Shown: one piece after another, positions 17,508-26,419 of the stretch
Layout: the number at the start of each line of letters is the position of its first letter
Numbering within the stretch: position 1 is the first letter of the stretch
Origin: Bin5 sp965261695
Lineage (GTDB): Bacteria; Chloroflexota; Anaerolineae; Caldilineales; Caldilineaceae
NCBI GenBank assembly: GCA_965261695.1
Contig: OZ253474.1
Location: forward strand, 1,984,001 to 2,048,000
DNA length: 64,000 nt
Direction of reading: 5' to 3'
Position numbers and translations under genes: made by a program
The notes under the pieces: generated by a model
What the model saw: the letters and a program-made list of their open reading frames with translations, nothing else
Database searches by the model: none
Told to the model about the DNA's origin: nothing

Positions 17508-18626
17508 CTACTGCGGAATCTGGCCTGTAACACCTTCTACGAGCCAATCAAAACTGAGGAGGGCGGGGGCGTCCATACATTCACCGGCAGCGACTTGCTC
17601 TGCGCCGACATTATCGTTGATCGGGCCGCAGAAGGGCTGGAAACTGCCGTCAAGAATGCCTGCTTTGGCCTCCTCGACCGCTATTTTCACATCCACTGGC
17701 ACAAAGTCAGCGATAGGCGCCAGATCCAACACCCCTTCTGCCATGCCCCACCAGATCGGTTCATTGGTCCACGTCCCGGCAGCCACGTCGCGCACTTTCT
17801 TTTCATAAATGACCTGCCAGTTCCAGATGGGTGCGGTCAGCAATGCGTCCGGCGCGATGCCCGGGTTGACCGCGTTGTAGCCGATGGCATAGACACCCTG
17901 ATCCTGGGCAATTTTGTCCGGTTCGACACTGTCGCTTTCGCGGGCCACCACATCCGCGCCAGCATCGATGAGCGCCTGGGCGGCTTCACGTTCGGAAGGG
18001 GGATCAAACCAGGCAAAGAGCCATACCGGTCGCACTTCCACAAGGGGATTTACAGATTGGGCGCCCAAAGCGAAAGCGTTCAGATTTCGTACCACTTCCG
18101 GAATGGGGAAAGGTGCTATATAGCCGACGAGATTGGATTCTGTCATCGCACCGGCAACCATTCCGGCAAGGTACCATCCCTGGTAGCCACGTCCGTCGTA
18201 AATGCCGACATTCTGAGCGGTTTTGAATCCGGTGGCATGCTCAAACTTCACTTCTGGAAACTCTGCCGCGACTTCGATAACGCTATCCATATAACCGAAA
18301 CTGGTGGCAAAGATCAGGTCATAGCCTTGAGAGGCGTAGGCATGCAGCACCCGAGCCGCGTCCGGTCCTTCCGCGACCAGTTCACTGTATGCTGTTTCCA
18401 CGCCGAGTTCTTCCAGCGCTAACCGACCCTGATCGTGCGCCCACGTCCAACCGAGATCGCCGACTGGGCCGATATACACGAAGGCGACCTTCAGCGGCCC
18501 GACCGTTTCAGCGGGACCTGCCGGCTCTTCAGCGGCAGGCACATCGCTTATCGGCTGACAGGCGCTGATCAGCGATGTCAGAATCAACAGAACGCCAACC
18601 ACTGTCCGCCAATGTCGAATCCTCAT
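17508..18626 (-). CDS. BMP-family ABC transporter substrate-binding lipoprotein
   Basis: Extracytoplasmic receptor of the BMP/PnrA type (nucleosides or purine-like ligands in known members). From the ATG at 18626 (MRIRHWRTVVGVLL) there is a signal peptide with lipobox LISAC. Then VAFVYIGPVGDLGWTWAHDQGR, the hallmark of the family, DLIFATSFGYMDSVIEVA and VGYIAPFPIPEVVRNLNAFALG. The start at 18671 is less likely because the paralogue at 19997 begins at the same Met. The two paralogues are clearly diverged, suggesting different ligands. Confidence 0.9.
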   Translation of the reverse strand: MRIRHWRTVVGVLLILTSLISACQPISDVPAAEEPAGPAETVGPLKVAFVYIGPVGDLGWTWAHDQGRLALEELGVETAYSELVAEGPDAARVLHAYASQGYDLIFATSFGYMDSVIEVAAEFPEVKFEHATGFKTAQNVGIYDGRGYQGWYLAGMVAGAMTESNLVGYIAPFPIPEVVRNLNAFALGAQSVNPLVEVRPVWLFAWFDPPSEREAAQALIDAGADVVARESDSVEPDKIAQDQGVYAIGYNAVNPGIAPDALLTAPIWNWQVIYEKKVRDVAAGTWTNEPIWWGMAEGVLDLAPIADFVPVDVKIAVEEAKAGILDGSFQPFCGPINDNVGAEQVAAGECMDAPALLSFDWLVEGVTGQIPQ

Positions 18627-18848
18627 GTAACGATACGCCTTATCAGTTTCATTACAGATCGACTCGCTCATCCTTCTTTCAGGTGATCCGACAAACAGAT
18701 TGCTCCCCTCTTGATGTTAGGTACTGTAAGAGAGGAGCAATCTCTGATGATCACGGTCGGTTTGATTCAGGCAACAGCCTGCGACAGGCAGGAGGCCCCA
18801 GTCCAAAAGTGGTACTCCACATCATTCAATTGCAGGCCAGGACGTAGA

Positions 18849-19997
18849 CTAGTTGCCGAGCGGCGCGGCCTCGCCACCCGCCTCACCGACGACGCCTTCC
18901 ACAAACCAGTCCATCCCCAGCATCTGGCCGTCGTCCATGCACTGGCCTTCCGCCAGGAATTCGACACCATTCTGCCCCATCATCGAGCCGCAGAACACGT
19001 CCATCTCACCGGAAACGATCATCGCCTGCTTCTCCGCGACCATCGCGGCCACCTCTTCGGGAACGGACGGGCTGAACTCCGCCAAACCAACAATCCCGTC
19101 GTCCATGCCGCCCCAGTACTGCTCGGTCATCCAGCTGTCGTCGCGCGCCTGCTCGGCGAACTTCACGAAGGCCGGGCCCCAGTTCCAGACCGGACCGGTA
19201 AGGACGCTGTCACCGACGAATACGCGCATGTCGCTGTTGTAGCCGATGCTGGCCGCCTCCCGCTCGGCAGCAGCCTTCTGCGGCTCTGTCGTGTCCTGGT
19301 GCTGGGCGATGATGTCCGCGCCCTGGTCCAGCAACGCTTCGGCTGCTTCCTTCTCTTCCGGCGGGCCAAACCAGGTGTTCGTCCACACGACCCGCACTTC
19401 AGCGTCCGGATTTGCCTCGCGCACGCCCAGCGTGAAGGCGTTGATGCCGCGAATCACCTCAGGTATCGGGAAGGCGGCCACGTAACCAATGACATTGCTC
19501 TCGGTCATGCTGCCGGCGACCAGGCCGCTCAGATAGCGGGGCTGGTACATGCGACCGAACAACGTGCTCATGTTGTCAGCGGTCTTGTAGCCGGACACAT
19601 GCACGAAATGAGCATCCGGGAACTCCTGGGCGACCGTCAGCGTCGGGTCCATATAGCCAAAGCTGGTGGTGATAACCAGGTCGTAGCCCTTCTGGGCAAA
19701 GTCGCGAATGACCCGCTCCGCGTCCGGGCCTTCAGGCACGTTCTCAATAAAGGCAGTCTCCGCGCCGCCTTCCAGGTTCTCCTCCAGATACAGCCGCCCT
19801 TCGTCGTGCGCATACGTCCAGCCGAGATCACCGATCGGAGCGACATAGACGAAGGCAACCTTCAGCGGCGCTGCCATCTCTTCCCCGCCTGCCATCTCAG
19901 CCTCAGCAGGCGCCTGGCTGACCGGCTGGCAGGCGCTGATCAGCAACGCCAGGATGAGCATAACACCTACCACTGTCCACGAATGTCGAATCCTCAT
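18849..19997 (-). CDS. BMP-family ABC transporter substrate-binding lipoprotein (second paralogue)
   Basis: Same architecture as the neighbour: signal peptide MRIRHSWTVVGVMLILALL with lipobox LISAC, then VAFVYVAPIGDLGWTYAHDEG, LVITTSFGYMDPTLTVA and VIGYVAAFPIPEVIRGIN. The start at 19997 is set by AAAGGAGA just upstream; the open frame begins at 20015 but that start would lie in the ribosome site. The paralogues are separated by 220 bp. It presumably delivers a related ligand to the shared ATPase complex. Confidence 0.9.
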   Translation of the reverse strand: MRIRHSWTVVGVMLILALLISACQPVSQAPAEAEMAGGEEMAAPLKVAFVYVAPIGDLGWTYAHDEGRLYLEENLEGGAETAFIENVPEGPDAERVIRDFAQKGYDLVITTSFGYMDPTLTVAQEFPDAHFVHVSGYKTADNMSTLFGRMYQPRYLSGLVAGSMTESNVIGYVAAFPIPEVIRGINAFTLGVREANPDAEVRVVWTNTWFGPPEEKEAAEALLDQGADIIAQHQDTTEPQKAAAEREAASIGYNSDMRVFVGDSVLTGPVWNWGPAFVKFAEQARDDSWMTEQYWGGMDDGIVGLAEFSPSVPEEVAAMVAEKQAMIVSGEMDVFCGSMMGQNGVEFLAEGQCMDDGQMLGMDWFVEGVVGEAGGEAAPLGN

Positions 19998-20189
19998 GAA
20001 ACTGTCTCCTTTCATTGAAGGATGGTTCCGCTAAATAATGTCTGAACTGCGAGTGGTACGATTGTGGGACTGACCGGATTCAGGTCAATGAACCGGAAAA
20101 CAGTGATAACTTCAGATCAAAGCAATAGTAACGCAAAGATCGCCAAAATCCAACTCCGAAAACAGCGCGAACCTGCACAGAGGCGGCTG

Positions 20190-20220
20190 TTAGGCATTCT
20201 TGCGCGCCAGTCAGTATAAT
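20190..20220 (+). promoter_or_regulatory. Possible sigma70-type promoter for the methyltransferase fusion gene
   Basis: A perfect TATAAT lies at 20215-20220, about 58 nt before the ATG at 20278. The only -35 candidate is TTAGGC at 20190 with a long 19-nt spacer, so the call rests on the -10 alone. Confidence 0.35.
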
Positions 20221-20277
20221 TCGTCAAGAGACAGTGGCCTTCTACCACTGAATACTAGACCATGAGGTTCAACTGTA

Positions 20278-21483
20278 ATGACTGAGTTTCAAATCACATA
20301 CTGGCGCGACATTCCGTCGATGGTCGTGGCCCGCGAGGGGCCCGGCAACCGCCATAAGGTCCAGTTGCCGGCCCGTTATCAGGTCGCAATCGACGAAGCC
20401 GCGATGCGCGCCGGCGCCACCGGTACCGATGAATACCTCGACGGTTGGCTCCGTTCGGACTGGCAGGAGCAAACTGGAGGTCCCCAGGAGGTGGCCCAGG
20501 CTGTCGCCGCGCAGCTTGAAGCCGACTATCCCCCGCGACGAATACGCCAGATGCTGGCGGCGATTAAGCCCGACTCCCCTACCGGCGCGTGGCTGACGCC
20601 CCGCCCCCACCCGGTGATCGAACGCCTGCGGCTGGGTGGCCCCCTGCTGGCTGACGGCGCAATGGCGACGATGCTGCAAGACGCGGGGCTGACCGGCGGC
20701 GACGCGCCAGAACTGTGGAATGTGGGAAATCCGGACGCGGTGCAGGCGGTCTATCGCGGTTACGCCGAGGCCGGATGCCACATCATCTCGACCAACACCT
20801 TTGGCGGCACAACCGCCCGCCTCAAAATGCACAACCTGCAGGACAGACTTGTCGAACTGAATGCGGCCGGGGTTCGGCTGGCGCGCGCGGTCGCCGACGA
20901 AGCCGGCGACGTGCTGGTGGCAGCCTCGGTCGGCCCCACCGGCGAGCTGCTGGATCCCCTGGGCGTAATGACGATGGAGGAGGCGACGGAGCTCTTCGCC
21001 GAGCAGATGGTGGTCATGGCCGAGGCCGGCGCCGACTTCTTTCTCACCGAGACGATGAGCGACCTGAAGGAGGTGGAGGCCGCGGTGCGCGCCGTGGAGC
21101 AGGTGACGGAACTGCCGATCGTCTGCATGCTCACATTCGATACCAACCTGCACACGATGATAGGCGTCAGCCCCAAACAGGCGGTGGAGACGCTTGCCAG
21201 TTGGGGCGTTCAGGTAATCGGGGCCAACTGCGGCAACGGCCCGACCGAGATCCAGACGGTGATGACGGAGATGGTTGCGCATCGTCCCCCAGGAGTCGTG
21301 CTGTATGCCCAGAGCAACGCGGGACTGCCGGTCCTGCAAGGAGGGGATGTTTTCTACGACGGCACGCCGGAGGTGATGGCCGACTATGCGCGCCAGATGA
21401 AGGCCCTGGGCGTGGATATAATCGGCGGCTGCTGCGGCACAACGCCGACCCATCTGCAGGCCATGCGGGATGCGTTGGCGTAA
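20278..21483 (+). CDS. Virulence-factor domain fused to homocysteine S-methyltransferase-like enzyme
   Basis: 401 residues. Residues 1-100 resemble the small Virulence_fact domain (ITYWRDIPSMVVAREG...). From ~115 on it is a homocysteine S-methyltransferase-type TIM barrel: LLADGAMATMLQDAGL, IISTNTFGGTTARLKMH, and the zinc ligands in GANCGNG and GGCCGTTP. It would transfer a methyl group to a thiol such as homocysteine. GAGG precedes the ATG. The fused N-terminal domain is the odd point. The DUF1638 gene 3.5 kb downstream belongs to a family often near corrinoid methyltransferases. Confidence 0.87.
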   Translation: MTEFQITYWRDIPSMVVAREGPGNRHKVQLPARYQVAIDEAAMRAGATGTDEYLDGWLRSDWQEQTGGPQEVAQAVAAQLEADYPPRRIRQMLAAIKPDSPTGAWLTPRPHPVIERLRLGGPLLADGAMATMLQDAGLTGGDAPELWNVGNPDAVQAVYRGYAEAGCHIISTNTFGGTTARLKMHNLQDRLVELNAAGVRLARAVADEAGDVLVAASVGPTGELLDPLGVMTMEEATELFAEQMVVMAEAGADFFLTETMSDLKEVEAAVRAVEQVTELPIVCMLTFDTNLHTMIGVSPKQAVETLASWGVQVIGANCGNGPTEIQTVMTEMVAHRPPGVVLYAQSNAGLPVLQGGDVFYDGTPEVMADYARQMKALGVDIIGGCCGTTPTHLQAMRDALA

Positions 21484-21511
21484 GAGAAGTGAAAGACGAA
21501 TTCACTTCTCT
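21483..21511 (+). terminator. Candidate terminator hairpin after the methyltransferase gene
   Basis: An 11-bp perfect stem (21483-21493 with 21501-21511) and a 7-nt loop begin at the TAA stop. A second, weaker hairpin (TCTCCCT/AGGGGA) follows. There is no immediate U-tract. The rest of the gap to 21795 shows nothing I can name. Confidence 0.45.
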
Positions 21512-21795
21512 CCCTGGCGAAAGGGGAGTATATGCTGAGGTGGTTTTTCCGAATGTTGCGGATCTACCGAGACGCGCAGGCGTTACAGCCGCGGACCCGG
21601 AGCGTATGCGCGGCGCAGAGTGCGGCGGTCCGCGCATCTGTGCCCGGCGCGCTGGCTGCGGTCGATGTGAGACGCGCGCGCGGCGCCAGAGCGGGCGACA
21701 TGAAAACATCACGACGATAAGGTATACTACTGGCAGCGAATGCGACGATGCTCTTCAAACCTGTACCATCGTCTTCCAGCGAAACGCCGCGAACC

Positions 21796-22104
21796 ATGAC
21801 CAAAAACATGCAGTTGACCGATAAACGCCGGGCGGTACTTCATGCCCTCCAGAAACTGCCCGACGACTGGATCAACACGACCGACTTCCCCGAAGTGATC
21901 GACTGGTCGGGCGCCCAACGCGGCGTCTACTACCGGCCCGTCAAGCAGCAGATCACGCTGCGCTTGGACGCGGACATCATCTCATGGTTCAAAGCCCACG
22001 CGCAGGGTGGTCGCGGCGACCAGACGGACACCAATCGCGCGCTGCGCGGGCATGTCGAGCGTTGTGAGAAAAGAGGGGCTGCAAGAGGAACAGGGGAGCG
22101 TTAG
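21796..22104 (+). CDS. BrnA-like antitoxin/CopG-type protein (orphan)
   Basis: 102 residues from the ATG at 21796. The core NTTDFPEVIDWSGAQRGVYY, PVKQQITLRLDADIISWFKAH and TNRALRGHV matches BrnA-type antitoxins, where a ribbon-helix-helix follows a DWSGAxRGxxYRP motif. BrnA binds BrnT and autoregulates its operon. No BrnT toxin is visible in the ~310 bp upstream, so this appears orphaned. The last ~15 residues are low-complexity. A start at 21748 is possible but less likely. Confidence 0.72.
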   Translation: MTKNMQLTDKRRAVLHALQKLPDDWINTTDFPEVIDWSGAQRGVYYRPVKQQITLRLDADIISWFKAHAQGGRGDQTDTNRALRGHVERCEKRGAARGTGER

Positions 22105-22169
22105 CTGTCATCTTAATGCCTGTCGAATTACCGTGGTGACTCCGGCGAAGCATCCGGGAAGGTACAGAA

Positions 22170-23639
22170 ATGATTCCGACCCGAAGCCCTGAATATCTCT
22201 CTGGCATGGTGCGGGAATTGCGCCGCCTGCCGAGCGAAACCGAATGGGTAGAATTCAAGGGCAATAATGACAATCCGGATACCATCGGAAGGAATATCTC
22301 TGCTCTGGCGAACGGGGCAGCCATCAACGGAAAAACGTCCGCGTCAGCCATTTGGGGGATACAGGACGAAACGCACGAAATTGTTGGAACGACGTTTTTG
22401 CCGTCAACCGCCAAGAAGGGCAACGAACCGCTGGAGAGCTGGCTGTATAGTCTGATAAGCCCGCGCATTGAGTTTCGTTTCAACGAAATCGAGGTCGAAG
22501 GCCAGCGGGTTGTACTCTTGGAGGTAGAACCTGCATCTCACCAGCCTGTGGCCTTCGGTGGTGAGGAGTTTATCCGTGTAGGCGGCAGCACGCGCAGACT
22601 AAAAGACTACCCTGAGAAGCGGCGTGCACTCTGGCGTGTCTTCGACCAGATTACTTTCGAAAATCGTGTGGCTGTGGAGCAGGTCAGCGACGAAGACGCT
22701 TTGCACAAGGTCTACTACCCCGCCTACTTCGAACTGCTTGACAGACCTATCCCTGACGGACGCGCTGCGATCCTCAACGCGCTCGAAGACGACAGGCTGA
22801 TTGGGCGCTGCGATGCCGGGGGCTGGGACATCAGCAATCTGGGAGCTGTCCTGTTTGCCCGAAACCTGAATGATTTTCCACAGATCAGGCGCAAGGCCAT
22901 TCGCGTCATTCAATACCGCGGCGCAGGCCGCACCGAAACGATAAGAGAACAGGAAGGCGTACTTGGATATGCCGTCGAATTCCCCAGAGTGGTTGAGTAC
23001 ATTATGGCGCTTGTACCCACCAACGAAGTCATCGAACGCTCCTTGCGGCGGTCGGTACCGATGTTTCCTGAAATTGCAGTGCGCGAACTGGTCGCAAATG
23101 CACTGATTCACCAGGACTTCAATGTCACCGGCGCCGGGCCAATGGTGGAGATCTTCGACAGCCGCATTGAAATTACCAATCCGGGCAGCCCACTGGTGGA
23201 AACGGACCGCTTTGTGGATTCACCGCCGCGGTCTCTAAACGAAACTTTGGCCTCAATGATGCGCCGGTTCAATTTCTGTGAAGAACGCGGCAGTGGAATT
23301 GACAGGGTTGTTGAACTGGCCGAATTTTATCAGCTGCCGGCACCACTGTTTGAGGCTCCCAATGGTTTTACACGGACAACTCTCTTTGCCCAGAAGCCAC
23401 TGAATGAAATGGAAAAAACGGACCGGGTGCGGGCCTGTTACCTGCACGCATGTTTGCGCTATGTGATGAAACTTCCCATGAATAATACATCAATTCGGGA
23501 ACGCTTCGGTATCGAAGAAAAGAATGCATCCCAAGCGTCAAGGCTTCTCAAGGAATCTGTGGATTCAGAGTTGGTCATCATAAGAGATCCCGAAGTGGGG
23601 GCCAAAAGTCGGACATATCTGCCCTACTGGGCCGGATAG
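22170..23639 (+). CDS. AlbA_2/Schlafen-like and HATPase-domain ATP-binding protein
   Basis: 489 residues. The N-terminal AlbA_2 (Schlafen-like) domain is seen in ETEWVEFKGN and ISALANGAAINGKTSASAIWGI. A GHKL-type ATPase follows: IAVRELVANALIHQDF, IEIFDSRIEITNPGSP-type motif and FCEERGSGIDRVV. A C-terminal winged-helix segment (TSIRERFGIEEKNASQASRLL) ends it. Such proteins are called putative transcriptional regulators or RNA-binding ATPases, and some are in defence islands. GGAAGG precedes the ATG. Specific function unknown. Confidence 0.87.
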   Translation: MIPTRSPEYLSGMVRELRRLPSETEWVEFKGNNDNPDTIGRNISALANGAAINGKTSASAIWGIQDETHEIVGTTFLPSTAKKGNEPLESWLYSLISPRIEFRFNEIEVEGQRVVLLEVEPASHQPVAFGGEEFIRVGGSTRRLKDYPEKRRALWRVFDQITFENRVAVEQVSDEDALHKVYYPAYFELLDRPIPDGRAAILNALEDDRLIGRCDAGGWDISNLGAVLFARNLNDFPQIRRKAIRVIQYRGAGRTETIREQEGVLGYAVEFPRVVEYIMALVPTNEVIERSLRRSVPMFPEIAVRELVANALIHQDFNVTGAGPMVEIFDSRIEITNPGSPLVETDRFVDSPPRSLNETLASMMRRFNFCEERGSGIDRVVELAEFYQLPAPLFEAPNGFTRTTLFAQKPLNEMEKTDRVRACYLHACLRYVMKLPMNNTSIRERFGIEEKNASQASRLLKESVDSELVIIRDPEVGAKSRTYLPYWAG

Positions 23640-23656
23640 TTCCTCAACGGAAGACG

Positions 23657-23768
23657 TTTGTTTGACCGTTGTTTGATTGAACAGGCTGAAACGAGCAGAG
23701 TTTGGTCGTTCTTCCGGCTCATTACAGTGGTAGGAACGCCAGAATTTGTTTGACGGTTGTTTGATTGG
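23657..23768. repeat. 24-bp direct repeat flanking an 64-bp spacer
   Basis: TTTGTTTGACCGTTGTTTGA at 23657 recurs as TTTGTTTGACGGTTGTTTGA at 23745, each followed by TTG and one more base; the 24-bp units differ at two positions. Each unit itself contains two TTGTTTGA half-sites. It lies between the ATPase gene and the DUF1638 gene. Confidence 0.7.
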
Positions 23769-23831
23769 TCAGGCAGATACAACTGTTTTAATCCCGCTCC
23801 GGGCTTCCTGCGCGGGCCAAGGAGAAAATAC

Positions 23832-24425
23832 TTGAAAATCGGCATCATCGCCTGCGGCGCAATCGTGCGCGAACTTCTCGCCATCGCCAACCGACGCGGC
23901 TGGGACTACGAGCTGACCGCCGTTCCCGCGCAACTGCATAACCGCCCCGAACGCATCGCACCCGCGGTGGAGAAAACACTGGACGCCTGGGCGGGCCGCT
24001 TCGACCGCATTCTCGTCGGCTATGGCGAATGCGGCACGGTCGGCGCTCTCGACGCGCTGCTGGCCCGCTATCCCCATGCCGTGCGCATCCCCGGCCCGCA
24101 CTGCTACGAGTTCTATGCCGGCGCACGCTTCCATGAGCAAACCGAACGCCAGCCGGGCACATTCTACCTGACCGATTTCCTCGCCCACCACTACGAGGGC
24201 CTCGTCATCGAATCGCTTGGGCTTGACCGCCACCCGGAGTTGCGCGACATCTACTTCGGCAACTACGAGGAACTGCTCTATCTGCGCCAGTTGCCCGATC
24301 AGGACGAGAGCGAACGCGCCCGCGCGGCCGCGGCGCGGCTGGGGCTGGCGTACAGAGAGAGCGATCCCGGATTGGATGTTCTCGAAGAGCGGCTGGTCGA
24401 AATCATCGAAAGCGAACACAGGTGA
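23832..24425 (+). CDS. DUF1638 family protein
   Basis: About 197 residues starting at a TTG (23832) with AAGGAG 7 nt upstream. The sequence KIGIIACGAIVRELLAI, LDAWAGRFDRILVGYGECGTV, IPGPHCYEFYAG and YLTDFLAHHYEGLVIE matches DUF1638, a family often found near corrinoid-dependent methyltransferases. The conserved Cys and His residues suggest metal or cofactor contact. Its biochemical role is unknown. The next gene starts 45 nt after its stop, and the run continues on the same strand to the PfkB kinase. Confidence 0.85.
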   Translation: MKIGIIACGAIVRELLAIANRRGWDYELTAVPAQLHNRPERIAPAVEKTLDAWAGRFDRILVGYGECGTVGALDALLARYPHAVRIPGPHCYEFYAGARFHEQTERQPGTFYLTDFLAHHYEGLVIESLGLDRHPELRDIYFGNYEELLYLRQLPDQDESERARAAAARLGLAYRESDPGLDVLEERLVEIIESEHR

Positions 24426-24469
24426 CCAGTCTATGTCCACTGAACCCTGGCTTCCGGCCACTGAACACC

Positions 24470-25441
24470 ATGCGCCGTGTCCTTTTCCTCTTTCTTGACG
24501 GCGTTGGCCTGGGACGGGATGACCCGCAGACGAACCCGCTGGCTGCGGCCACACTCCCCACGCTGGCTGCGCTTTTCGACGGCCACCCGCTCACCGCTTC
24601 CACCGGGCGATTCAACCACGGTGACGCGCACCTGATCCCAACCGACGCCCATCTGGGTGTGCCGGGACGCCCCCAGAGCGCCACCGGGCAGACGGCCATC
24701 CTGACCGGCGTCAACGCGCCGGCCCGCCTGGGGGAACACTACGGCCCGCGCCCGGACCAGCGCGTGCGCGACATCCTGGACGAAGCCGGCATCTTCGCCC
24801 GGCTCCACGCGGCGGGCCATGCCACCGCCTTCATCAACGCCTATCCCCAGGGCTACTTTGACGCTGTCAAGCGCGGCAAACGCCTGCTGAGCGCAGTCCC
24901 CTACGCCGCGCGGCGCGGCGGTTTGCGGCTGCGGACATGGCGAGAGATGGTAGCGCAACAGGCTCTGTCCGCAAATTTCACCGGCCAGGGCTGGCGCACA
25001 GAGTTGGGTTATCCTGATGTTCCACTCTACACGCCGCAGGAAGCGGGCGCGCAGTTCTGGCGACTCGCCCAGCCGGTTCGCTTCGCCTTTTTCGAGCACT
25101 GGCTGACAGACTTCCTGGGCCACTACCGCGATCTCGGCGGCGCTATTGAGAATTTCGAACGCATTGACGGCTTCCTGGCCGGGCTGTTAAATGTGATGGA
25201 CTGGCAGCAGACCCTCCTGATAGTCGCCAGCGATCATGGCAATGTCGAGGACTGCTCGACCCGCAAGCACACCGAGAACAAGGCCTTGACCATTCTCGTC
25301 GGCAGCCGGGCCGCGGCCTATGCCCAGCGCGTTCACCGGCTGGACAACTTCGCCGATATCGTTGTCGATTTTCTGGACGAAAAAGACACCGCCGCCGGCC
25401 AATTACCGGGCCCTTTCAATCAGATGCCAACCACTTGTTAG
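24470..25441 (+). CDS. Metalloenzyme-superfamily phosphoglycerate mutase-like protein
   Basis: 323 residues from the ATG at 24470 (MRRVLFLFLDGVGLGRDDP). It has the alkaline-phosphatase-fold metal ligands: Asp in FLDGVGLG, the Ser/Thr site in SATGQTAILTG, and IVASDHGNVEDCSTRKHT near the C-terminus. Cofactor-independent phosphoglycerate mutase and phosphopentomutase share this fold. It is shorter than iPGM (~510 residues), so it is a family member of undefined substrate. An earlier start at 24422 would overlap the upstream gene. Confidence 0.83.
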   Translation: MRRVLFLFLDGVGLGRDDPQTNPLAAATLPTLAALFDGHPLTASTGRFNHGDAHLIPTDAHLGVPGRPQSATGQTAILTGVNAPARLGEHYGPRPDQRVRDILDEAGIFARLHAAGHATAFINAYPQGYFDAVKRGKRLLSAVPYAARRGGLRLRTWREMVAQQALSANFTGQGWRTELGYPDVPLYTPQEAGAQFWRLAQPVRFAFFEHWLTDFLGHYRDLGGAIENFERIDGFLAGLLNVMDWQQTLLIVASDHGNVEDCSTRKHTENKALTILVGSRAAAYAQRVHRLDNFADIVVDFLDEKDTAAGQLPGPFNQMPTTC

Positions 25442-25513
25442 ATCGTTAAGAGTCCAACCGCCCGTCCCACCTACCCGCCTTTGCAAGCCATCAATCAACA
25501 GATTGGAGAAACT

Positions 25514-26419
25514 ATGGAACTGCCGCCATTCGCCAACCCCGGCCGCTTCTGGAAAGGAAATCTTCACACACACTCGACCCGCTCCGACGGGGGCAAGCCA
25601 CCGCAGGAGGTCTGCAGACTGTATGAACAGGGCGGTTACGATTTCATCGCCCTGACCGATCACTTTATGGAGCAGTACGGCTTTCCGGTCACCGACACGC
25701 GGCCCTTCCGTTCAGCCGGGTTCACGACCATCATCGGCGCCGAACTGCACAGCGGAGCCATCGAGAACGGCTCCGCCTGGCATATCGTGGCCGCCGGCCT
25801 GCCCCTCGATTTCGCGCCCACCGACCCGGAGGAAAGCGGCGCCCAACTCGCCGCCAGGGCCAAGGAGGCCGGCGCCTTTGTCGGCATCGCCCATCCCCAC
25901 TGGTACACGCTTACCGAAAACGACGTCGCAGCCTTAGGCTCGGCCCACGCGGTCGAGGTCTACAACGGGATAGCCGACGACGCCAACGATCGGCCCGACA
26001 GCTGGCATCTGATGGACATACTACTGGACAAACGCCAGCGCTACTTCGCCTACGCAGCCGACGATGCCCATCTCAAGGAGCACCACGACTTTCGCCGCGG
26101 CTGGGTGCAGGTGAAAGCCGAGGAGCTCTCCCCCGAGGCTCTGCTGACCGCGCTGAAGGACGGCGCATTCTATTCCAGCACCGGCCCTGAGATCTATGAC
26201 ATCGATCTTGTCCCCGGAAAAAGTTTGACCGTCCACTGCTCCCCCGTCGAACGCATCTTCCTGACCGGCGTCGGCAGCGCCGTCCGGCGCACCTGGGACA
26301 GCGGTCTCACCTGCGCCGAGTTCGACCTGTCCGACTGGGACAGCCACTACTGCCGGGTGACCGTACGCGACCGACAGGGAGGCAGGGCGTGGTCGAACCC
26401 GATCTGGTTGGAAGAATGA
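25514..26419 (+). CDS. PHP-domain phosphoesterase-like protein
   Basis: 301 residues; the ATG at 25514 has GGAGAA upstream. Metal-binding PHP motifs are present: GNLHTHSTRSDGG (motif I), FIALTDHFMEQ (motif II), TTIIGAELHSG and GIAHPHWY further on, and AYAADDAHLKEH (Asp-Ala-His). It probably hydrolyses a phosphoester using two or three metals. The C-terminal ~100 residues form a beta-rich domain. It shares an ATGA overlap with the PfkB kinase, implying translational coupling. Confidence 0.87.
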   Translation: MELPPFANPGRFWKGNLHTHSTRSDGGKPPQEVCRLYEQGGYDFIALTDHFMEQYGFPVTDTRPFRSAGFTTIIGAELHSGAIENGSAWHIVAAGLPLDFAPTDPEESGAQLAARAKEAGAFVGIAHPHWYTLTENDVAALGSAHAVEVYNGIADDANDRPDSWHLMDILLDKRQRYFAYAADDAHLKEHHDFRRGWVQVKAEELSPEALLTALKDGAFYSSTGPEIYDIDLVPGKSLTVHCSPVERIFLTGVGSAVRRTWDSGLTCAEFDLSDWDSHYCRVTVRDRQGGRAWSNPIWLEE

